Shown: piece after piece, positions 1 through 5,292 of the stretch | Layout of the letters: the number at the start of each line of letters is the position of its first letter | Position numbering within the stretch: position 1 is the stretch's first letter | Assembly: GCA_964498925.1 (NCBI GenBank) | Contig: CAZCKD010000237.1 | Coordinates: forward strand, 1-5,292 | Source of the DNA: Granulosicoccus sp964498925 | GTDB lineage: Bacteria; Pseudomonadota; Gammaproteobacteria; Granulosicoccales; Granulosicoccaceae | DNA length: 5,292 nucleotides | Direction: 5' to 3' | Translations under genes and position numbers: made by a program | The notes under the pieces: generated by a model | Databases searched by the model: none | The model's input: the letters and a program-made list of their open reading frames with translations, nothing else | What the model was told of the DNA's origin: nothing

Positions 1-1401
1 CGGTAAATCGTCTCGCCAAGTACTACTGAAATTGTTGAGATCCGGGAACACCTCTGCCATATCGCCAGGGGTGATTCCCATCCAGTCGGCCAACAGTGCG
101 CCGTATTGGTTAATAGATAGTGACGGAATGACACGTCCCTTATCACCGATGCCATCATCAGCGTGTAATTCGTAGCTGGGTAGCTCCCCGAACAACTGAC
201 CACCATTGACCGCACCGCCCATAGCCAGGTAATGACCACCCCAACCGTGGTCTGATCCATCACCGTTAATGGTAAGCGTGCGCCCGAAGTCGGATGCGGT
301 GAAAGCCGTGACTGAGTCACTCATATTGATTTCATCCATCGTGTTTTGAAAATCAATCAAACTTCTATTCAGATCGGTGAGCAAAGCTGTGAGACGTGGA
401 CTTTGATTGTCGTGGGTGTCCCAACCGCCGGCCCCGACAAAAAATATCTGTCGCTTCATACCGAGCTGCTGATTGCCTGCGATGAGACGCGCAACCATTC
501 TCAGTTGCGCAGCAAGTGAACTGCCAGCGTTGTAAGTCGTGTTGAATGAGGTGTTGTTAGCCAGCGTATCGAACACCTGACTGGAAGCTGATTTTGCTAA
601 ACCAAAGGAGTTGGCAGCTTGCTGCTTCAAGGGATGGTTGTAACCGTGACTTAGAATTTGCGCTAACGTTGATTCGCGGCTTGAGTTAGAGCCGGTTCCA
701 TTTGGAGCGTCCAAGTAGCTAAGTAGGCTTAAACCGCTAACCGGATTGACGCCTAAAGGTTGTATGTCGCGCCCGGGCAGCCAGTAATTTGTACCTGCCA
801 GAGAGAAACTCGGCGGTAGTGTCGCTTCAGTGTTTGCGTGTTGCAGCAAATCGGCCATGCGTCCTCCCCAACCGGAACCAACCAAGGAGGCGGGGGAGCT
901 ACTCAAACCTTTTAACCATTGCTCCTGCTGATGGTTATGCGCGAACAGATCATTGGGTATTAACTGGCTTTCGTCGTCGTAGTGAGCACGGGTGACAGGC
1001 GCAATAAGATTGCCGGTATTACTGATGACGGCTAGTCTGCCGGTGCTATATAAACCGTGCAGGTCGGCAAGGAGCGGATTAAAACCGATTTCAGCAGTGG
1101 GCGAGTCAACTAATAAACTGTCCTGTGGGACGGCTAGCGTACCTCGACTGCTGGCATAGCGATCGTAAGCATCTTGCTGCGCTGGGACAAACATGTTGTA
1201 GGAGTCGCTGCCACCATATAAAAAGACGCAGACCAATGCTTTGTAGTCTGTGAGCGCGGCATAGTCGCTACTGGATGCTAAGGCAGAACCGATAAGGTTC
1301 AGCTTGCCACTCATGGCTGATGCACCTGAGCCAAGTAAAGACACAGCCGCACAGTTTTTTAGAAATTGTCGGCGTTCTCTGCGTGCTTTGTGATTATTCA
1401 T
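1..1401 (-). CDS. DUF1501 family protein with Tat signal, 3'-partial
   Basis: An open frame runs from the ATG at 1401 to the left edge: 467 codons, no stop. An adjacent in-frame ATG at 1404 is the alternative start; the AAGGAG site lies 4 bases from it and 7 from the ATG at 1401, so I prefer 1401. The N-terminus has a twin-arginine signal, ERRQFLK (9-15), a short apolar stretch and a possible cleavage site after ASA (27-29). DUF1501 landmarks follow: GGSDSYNMFVP (63-73), GWDTH (326-330), SDFGRT (370-375), GSDHGWGGH (382-390) and GGAVNGG (394-400). The final FPDLNNF region matches the usual end of the family, so only a few residues are probably missing. DUF1501 is placed in the alkaline phosphatase/sulfatase-like superfamily; the Asp and His residues above are candidate metal ligands (inference). 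The substrate is unknown. It likely acts outside the cytoplasm with the DUF1800 protein encoded just upstream. Confidence 0.93.
   Translation of the reverse strand, partial: MNNHKARRERRQFLKNCAAVSLLGSGASAMSGKLNLIGSALASSSDYAALTDYKALVCVFLYGGSDSYNMFVPAQQDAYDRYASSRGTLAVPQDSLLVDSPTAEIGFNPLLADLHGLYSTGRLAVISNTGNLIAPVTRAHYDDESQLIPNDLFAHNHQQEQWLKGLSSSPASLVGSGWGGRMADLLQHANTEATLPPSFSLAGTNYWLPGRDIQPLGVNPVSGLSLLSYLDAPNGTGSNSSRESTLAQILSHGYNHPLKQQAANSFGLAKSASSQVFDTLANNTSFNTTYNAGSSLAAQLRMVARLIAGNQQLGMKRQIFFVGAGGWDTHDNQSPRLTALLTDLNRSLIDFQNTMDEINMSDSVTAFTASDFGRTLTINGDGSDHGWGGHYLAMGGAVNGGQLFGELPSYELHADDGIGDKGRVIPSLSINQYGALLADWMGITPGDMAEVFPDLNNFSSTWRDDLP
1312..1401 (-). other. Tat signal peptide region of the DUF1501 protein
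   Basis: Residues 1-30 show a basic N-region (K5, R7, R8, R10, R11), the twin-arginine motif RRQFLK, a short moderately apolar segment (AAVSLLGSGA) and an AxA-type end ASA at 27-29. The Cys at residue 17 lies before the apolar segment and there is no lipobox after it, so a lipoprotein is unlikely. Tat export implies that the protein folds, perhaps with bound metal, before crossing the membrane. Confidence 0.8.
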
Positions 1402-1408
1402 CATCGGT

Positions 1409-1414
1409 CTCCTT
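1409..1414 (-). promoter_or_regulatory. Ribosome binding site of the DUF1501 gene
   Basis: Read on the minus strand the site is AAGGAG, a six-base match to the Shine-Dalgarno consensus. It sits inside the 14-base gap between the DUF1800 stop codon (1419-1421) and the ATGATG start (1399-1404). Its spacing is 4 bases to the first ATG and 7 to the second, which favours the second. Because the site directly follows the stop of the upstream gene, ribosomes ending there could re-initiate, so translational coupling is plausible. Confidence 0.85.
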
Positions 1415-1418
1415 TTAA

Positions 1419-4400
1419 TCACATCTGCACAAGATAATCAGGCGATGCCATGATCAGAGTCACGACATCGCGAACACCTTGACTACGCCCGTCATAAGTG
1501 TCGGGAAATGCAGCCAGGTGAGATCTTAAAACTGCTTCGAGCGTTTCAGACATATTGCCGCTAAGCAGTAAAATGTTTAAGTGATTCAACAAGGCATCGG
1601 TATCGCTCGCTAGCTCTATCTCATAACTAAAGTCGAGATACGAGGTTGCTTGCCCATTGCTATAAGGGTTGCCTGCATGGGTCTCCTGAATTTGTCGTCC
1701 AATTCGATTGCTTGTTGCTAGCTCATTGCTCTCAGTAAACAATTCGAATTCGGGGGCAACCAAATTAAGATCTGCAACGGGCCCAGCCGGAGAGAAGCTT
1801 GGCTGAAAGAAATTAAAAACCGAGGGGGAACGCAGAACCGCTTGTCCGGTAACCGACTCTAGGTTTTCAAGCGGTGGGGATACAGTGTTGTATTCATTCT
1901 GGGTACTGGTTGATGTGCCGGGTTGTATATTAAAGGCACGCCATAGATGGCTGAGTCTGAGAACAGGCTCGCGTAGTTTTCCGTAGGCTATGAAATCAGG
2001 GATATTGCGCGCTTCGGTATCCATAAGAATGGCTTTTACGACGGCACCCAGATTACCTTTAACGCCAGTTCCGTCATTGTTGAAAACCGTAGATACTCGA
2101 GCAATGTATTCAGGACTTGGATTGCTGGTCACTAGCTTTTTAATGAGCTGCTTTGAGACAAAAGGGCCAACGTTATCGTGGGCAAAAATATTATCCAGCG
2201 CTATTTCCAGATCCTGTCGTGCAGAATTTCCAGCAGGTGCGACAACACCGTTAAGCAGTATCTTTTCGTCGGTGTCGTGATATTCCTCAAACGGCAGCAT
2301 CGGGTTGATTAGATCGGCTCCGGTAAAGATAAGACGATTCCATCGACCCGCATCGGCGTAATTCCACCCGGTAAACACACGGGCAAAGGCTTCAATTTGT
2401 GCTTGAGTAAAACTCGGTGTGCCGTCGGTAGAACCATCAAGGTTCAAATCATGCAAGCCGATAGAAAACAGTTGAAGTATTTCTCGCGCATAGTTTTCAT
2501 CCGCACGCGTTGAGGCTTCAGGATTTCCTCTGGCGTTTTGTAGCATGCTCAAATAAAGGCCCATAACGGGGCTTAAGGTGACATCCTCAAGCAGCTCACG
2601 ATAATTTCCAAACGCCTGCCTACGCAGGATGTCGTAGTAGTTGGTGATGCCATACTGTGCGTTGGCCAGCGTGAACCCTGTATCTGATACCACTAATATT
2701 TGACTTAAGGCGAAAGCAACACGCTGCCTGAGTTGATCTTCTCCATCAACGGCATCACCCCACCAGATATCGTGTCTTGGGCCACGTCCGCTACCATTTG
2801 AATGTAGGGATACGTAGTCGAGATGAGCCGGACCTTGCAATGTCAATTGGTGATCGATCCAGTTTTCGATGCCCCTGGCTTGAACCTCAGCCAAGCTTGT
2901 TCTACTGGGGCCGAAAGAGGCTTGGCTTAACAGACGTGAAGCCTCGATGGCTGTGGCGCTGGTTATTGGCGATGTGACACTGATGTTTAATGTATATGCA
3001 GCAGATAATCCAGCCTCATCAAACACTGTTAGCGTGACGGAAAACGTTCCTGCTTGTGTAAACACATGGGATTGTGTTTCGTCGCTAGATATTTCAATCA
3101 AGTCACTTCCGTCGCCGAAATCCCAACGGTACGTGACGATATCAATTTCGTCTGTTGAAGCGCTCGGATCGAACACCACACTTAGAGGCAATGTACCCCT
3201 GTTGTTTGAGTCGGTTCCGCTGATTGAAAAATGGGCTTCGGGTGCCTCGTTTGTCACATCTTCAATAACGCTAAATAAGGTCGATGTCCATTCTGAGATC
3301 AGATCATCCCGTTTTGCTCTGACATGCCAAGTCATGTTGGTGTCGACGTTCGATAGAGAGTCTATATCTAAGGAGCAGATGTCGTTTGTACAGATAACAT
3401 CGGCATCAAGATCTGATTGAGAATGTACAGTGACATTGTTGCCATCTTCGATATAGAAATCGTAGTGTGTTGATGTCGTGGACCCCGAACCGGAGCTGCT
3501 CCATTGAAAGGCGACTGTGGATTCTATAAGCACGACATCTTCTATGCTTGGTGCTAGAGCAAGGGGAGACGTCGGTGGAATGGTTGCCGGGTCCACGATG
3601 GTCATGGCGTTGGATTCGGAGCTTATTTCCCCGACAGAGTTAATTGCTCTCACAGACCACGCGTAGTTCTCAGATGCCGGATAACTCATGGCAACGGTGA
3701 TGTTACAGAGGGTACTACTACAAAATGATGCGGCAAGCGTAGCCACCACTATTGAATCGTTTGATCCGTTGATGTCTGATAAAAGAAGCTCGTAACCGTC
3801 GGCTCGTGCGGACGCATGCCATTGAAACAGCACTGATGAGTTTTGAACGATGGATTCGTTTGATGAAGGTGATATGAGTGCGAAAGGGGTGGGTGGTTCT
3901 ATCACCGTTGATGTTGCATCAAAGCTGGAACGAGACCAGGATGAAGTGCCTAAAGAATTCTTCCCTCTGACTCGCCATGCGTGTCTTACACCTTCGCTAA
4001 CGTCCACGCTTGTACTAATTGAGCAGCGTGTGTTGTCACAAATATCTGCTGCGACGATATCGAGATGGCTGCTACTAATCTCTCTGCGGATATTGTCGTA
4101 GAAGTGGAAGTCGTAGGTGACGACATGTTCGTCTCTGTTCCACTCAAAATTGATTGTTGATCCTGCTGCAAGTTGAGCATTTACCGCTGGAGATATATTT
4201 TCTACAGCCACTGGTGCTTGGGTGGCGATCGCTATGAGCGATAAAGGACGTGCCTCTCCGACAGTTTCCCCTGCGGCATTACTGGCGATGACTTGCCATC
4301 GGTATTGTTGGGAAATCGGAAAGTCTAGATCTAACCACAATGTACAACTGTCCGCACCACAGCTCGTATCGCGGATGAATGAAGTTGGGCCCTCAAACGA

Positions 4401-5292
4401 CTCATCGCTCAGATCAAAAAGTTGGAACTGGTAAGCGGTGGCTGTGTCGGCGCGTAACCAGCTGAAAAGAACGCGTTCTCCATGCTCGATAGGTGCGTTA
4501 AATGAAGGTGTGAGAAGCGTCGCTGCTGGAGGACGGTTTTCGATGAAAGCGACTGCGTTAAATGTTGATCTTGACCATCCGGATGTTCCTAGCGAATTGA
4601 TAGCTCTTACGCGCCATGCGTGTTGTTCGAACTCACTTAAATCGACAATGTTAGAGAAGCTGCAAATACCAAGATCGCAGAGCTCATGCGCATAAAGATT
4701 TGTAATGCCGGGGAGACGTGCGCCACGTGATCCAGCCGGATCGTTATCGTAATAGTGAAATTCGTAGTATTCAACTTGTGGTTCGTGATGCCATTGAAAG
4801 GTAGCGACGGTATTTGCCATCAAGTCGGAATTGTTAATGGGGGCTATTGCAACCGGAATCTGTGGGCTTGCAGTCGCGGCCCCAATCATAATGACGGATG
4901 ATTCGTTCCAGGCCGATGCCCCTGTTTCATCACGTGTTCTTACACGCCAGAAAACCTGAGTGCCTGCATTGGCGGATATAGCGACATTGATAGAACAGTT
5001 CTCAGAGCAATTTTCTAAAGGTACTTGATCACCGATTATCGGAACAATTTCTGAATTTTCCAAACGTGTAAAAAGCTCGAAATCGTAGCTGCTAGCTAAA
5101 TCATTTTCAGCCCAGGTAAACGTTGTGGCTCGATCGGTTTGCACCAGCGAATTGGCAGATGGATGTAGCAATTGGGGGGCTGTTGGCGGCTGTATAGTTT
5201 GAGTTACTGTTTGTTGGTCAATCAGGCCGGCCTGATTCACAACAATTAAAGTGACAAACCAACGGCCTGCACCGGGAAATGTTATGGTCGCG
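1419..5292 (-). CDS. Large modular exported DUF1800 protein (6 Fn3-like repeats, PKD, DUF1800), 5'-partial
   Basis: The reading frame is open from the right edge to a TGA at 1419-1421, giving 1290 visible residues. I number residues from the GTG at 5240, which is an internal Val codon: 17 more in-frame codons precede it with no stop, so the true start and signal peptide lie outside. Order: PKD-like tail up to about residue 17, six Fn3-like repeats (18-664), a PKD domain with WDFGDG (665-756), then DUF1800 (766-1273). DUF1800 landmarks are FGP (776-778), DENYAREILQLF (914-925), FTGW (956-959), SNPSP (1039-1043), REP (1090-1092) and FNFFQP (1142-1147). DUF1800 proteins are usually roughly 450-600 residues, so this is a long fusion. 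The function of DUF1800 is not established. The adhesion-type domains and Cys pairs suggest a periplasmic or surface location (inference). The DUF1501 gene follows 14 bases downstream. Confidence 0.93.
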   Translation of the reverse strand, partial: ATITFPGAGRWFVTLIVVNQAGLIDQQTVTQTIQPPTAPQLLHPSANSLVQTDRATTFTWAENDLASSYDFELFTRLENSEIVPIIGDQVPLENCSENCSINVAISANAGTQVFWRVRTRDETGASAWNESSVIMIGAATASPQIPVAIAPINNSDLMANTVATFQWHHEPQVEYYEFHYYDNDPAGSRGARLPGITNLYAHELCDLGICSFSNIVDLSEFEQHAWRVRAINSLGTSGWSRSTFNAVAFIENRPPAATLLTPSFNAPIEHGERVLFSWLRADTATAYQFQLFDLSDESFEGPTSFIRDTSCGADSCTLWLDLDFPISQQYRWQVIASNAAGETVGEARPLSLIAIATQAPVAVENISPAVNAQLAAGSTINFEWNRDEHVVTYDFHFYDNIRREISSSHLDIVAADICDNTRCSISTSVDVSEGVRHAWRVRGKNSLGTSSWSRSSFDATSTVIEPPTPFALISPSSNESIVQNSSVLFQWHASARADGYELLLSDINGSNDSIVVATLAASFCSSTLCNITVAMSYPASENYAWSVRAINSVGEISSESNAMTIVDPATIPPTSPLALAPSIEDVVLIESTVAFQWSSSGSGSTTSTHYDFYIEDGNNVTVHSQSDLDADVICTNDICSLDIDSLSNVDTNMTWHVRAKRDDLISEWTSTLFSVIEDVTNEAPEAHFSISGTDSNNRGTLPLSVVFDPSASTDEIDIVTYRWDFGDGSDLIEISSDETQSHVFTQAGTFSVTLTVFDEAGLSAAYTLNISVTSPITSATAIEASRLLSQASFGPSRTSLAEVQARGIENWIDHQLTLQGPAHLDYVSLHSNGSGRGPRHDIWWGDAVDGEDQLRQRVAFALSQILVVSDTGFTLANAQYGITNYYDILRRQAFGNYRELLEDVTLSPVMGLYLSMLQNARGNPEASTRADENYAREILQLFSIGLHDLNLDGSTDGTPSFTQAQIEAFARVFTGWNYADAGRWNRLIFTGADLINPMLPFEEYHDTDEKILLNGVVAPAGNSARQDLEIALDNIFAHDNVGPFVSKQLIKKLVTSNPSPEYIARVSTVFNNDGTGVKGNLGAVVKAILMDTEARNIPDFIAYGKLREPVLRLSHLWRAFNIQPGTSTSTQNEYNTVSPPLENLESVTGQAVLRSPSVFNFFQPSFSPAGPVADLNLVAPEFELFTESNELATSNRIGRQIQETHAGNPYSNGQATSYLDFSYEIELASDTDALLNHLNILLLSGNMSETLEAVLRSHLAAFPDTYDGRSQGVRDVVTLIMASPDYLVQM
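1422..2945 (-). other. DUF1800 domain
   Basis: Residues 766-1273 cover what looks like a full-length DUF1800 domain. It begins at RLLSQASFGPSR, close to the usual family opening, and runs through LRQRVAFALSQILVVS (837-852), AFGNYRELLEDVTLSPVMG (876-894), DENYAREILQLF, FTGW, HDNVGPFVSKQLIKKLVTSNPSP (1021-1043), KGNLGAVVKAIL and GKLREPVLRL to a C-terminal ASPDYLVQM. It is mostly helical in character and has no cysteine. No catalytic residues are established for the family, so no activity is assigned. Confidence 0.92.
2973..3248 (-). other. PKD domain
   Basis: Residues 665-756 of the DUF1800 protein fit the PKD beta-sandwich pattern: an LPLSVVFDPSAS strand, then YRWDFGDG (704-711), then HVFTQAGTFSVTLTV (725-739) and DEAGL. 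PKD domains are common in extracellular bacterial enzymes and surface proteins, where they act as spacers or in carbohydrate or protein contact. Here the domain sits between the repeat array and the DUF1800 domain and has no cysteine or lysine. Confidence 0.9.
3249..5189 (-). repeat. Six tandem fibronectin-III-like protein repeats with Cys pairs
   Basis: There are six units of about 107 residues, roughly at 18-125, 126-236, 237-341, 342-448, 449-554 and 555-664. Each begins with a Pro-rich linker and a P-S/N segment, then has F-x-W (W43, W150, W261, W367, W474, W580), a Y-x-F/L strand, a Cys pair (78/82, 188/193, 294/299, 401/406, 507/512, 617/622) and a W-x-V strand (W98, W209, W315, W422, W528, W638). 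Most units then carry a NSLG-like turn, as in Fn3 folds. The second Cys to second Trp distance is exactly 16 in all six. Units 2 and 4 are the most alike (both have HAWRVR and NSLGTS). The repeats are clear at protein level but diverged in DNA, so the duplication is not recent. Fn3 is my best fold guess; another Ig-like sandwich is possible. Confidence 0.88.
5190..5292 (-). other. C-terminal end of a further upstream beta-sandwich domain, PKD-like
   Basis: The first visible residues include FPGAGRWFVTLIVVNQAGL. They closely parallel the end of the PKD domain later in the same protein (FTQAGTFSVTLTVFDEAGL). I read them as the last strands of another PKD or PKD-like domain whose beginning is outside the window. 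The match covers only about 20 residues, so the family is tentative. Confidence 0.55.
5220..5237. repeat. 18-base perfect palindrome inside the coding region
   Basis: AATCAGGCCGGCCTGATT reads the same on both strands and has the eight-base core GGCCGGCC. It lies within the DUF1800 gene and encodes NQAGLI. It has no unpaired loop, so it is not a typical terminator stem. It may be coincidence or a protein or modification site; nothing else in the context points to a role. Confidence 0.6.

Noticed and set aside
308..320. Inverted repeat GTGACTGAGTCAC
   Set aside because: The six-base arms around one central base are too short, and it lies within the DUF1501 coding sequence with no T-tract, so it is neither a terminator nor a likely operator.
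789..995. 68-codon plus-strand frame, and other short plus-strand frames at 1990-2280, 2777-2977, 3850-4101, 4222-4434 and 4438-4695
   Set aside because: All are antisense to the two real genes, are short, and encode low-information sequence without family motifs.
1405..1418. Possible promoter or terminator between the two genes
   Set aside because: The gap is only 14 bases and is largely filled by the ribosome binding site; no stem-loop and no room for a -35/-10 pair.
2947..3420. 157-codon open frame on the plus strand
   Set aside because: It lies wholly antisense to the PKD and sixth repeat region of the DUF1800 gene, has no ribosome binding site that I can see, and its translation has no recognisable domain. 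The minus-strand frame has clear domain motifs throughout.
3986..4180. 64-codon minus-strand frame within the repeat array
   Set aside because: It is an out-of-frame shadow of the fourth repeat, rich in Ser, Thr and Gln, with no start signal.
3249..5189. Recent tandem DNA duplication or assembly artefact in the repeat array
   Set aside because: By eye the repeats share only short identical DNA stretches of about a dozen bases, such as CGCCATGCGTGT near 3976 and 4611. The similarity is at protein level, so the repeats are old and not an assembly collapse or expansion.

Overview
The window holds parts of two genes, both read right to left (minus strand), and almost no non-coding DNA. The upstream gene runs from the right edge to 1419. 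It encodes a large modular exported protein: six fibronectin-III-like repeats, one PKD domain and a C-terminal DUF1800 domain. After a 14-base gap comes the second gene, which runs off the left edge. It encodes a Tat-exported DUF1501 protein of the alkaline phosphatase-like superfamily. Both genes are cut by the window: the first lacks its N-terminus, and the second probably lacks only its last few residues.

The organism is a bacterium. The strong AAGGAG ribosome binding site, the moderate base composition, the twin-arginine signal and the adjacent DUF1800/DUF1501 pair would fit a Gram-negative, perhaps a marine gammaproteobacterium. That placement is inference from general style; no marker gene is present.

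Right to left the layout is: 5190-5292, the tail of an earlier domain that looks like the end of a PKD fold; 3249-5189, six repeats of about 107 residues; 2973-3248, PKD domain; 1422-2945, DUF1800 domain; 1405-1418, intergenic gap with the ribosome binding site; 1-1404, the DUF1501 gene. There is no gene-free stretch over 300 bases, and I see no RNA gene, mobile element, CRISPR array, terminator or promoter.

The two genes look co-transcribed and probably translationally coupled. DUF1800 and DUF1501 proteins are commonly encoded side by side, but their joint biochemical role is not established to my knowledge. The most interesting feature is the repeat region. Every repeat carries one Trp, one close Cys pair and a second Trp exactly 16 residues after the second Cys. 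These are the only 12 cysteines in the visible protein, and the 756 residues before the DUF1800 domain contain only two lysines. This suggests a disulfide-stapled stalk or binding arm outside the cytoplasm that presents the DUF1800 domain, working with a Tat-exported partner enzyme.
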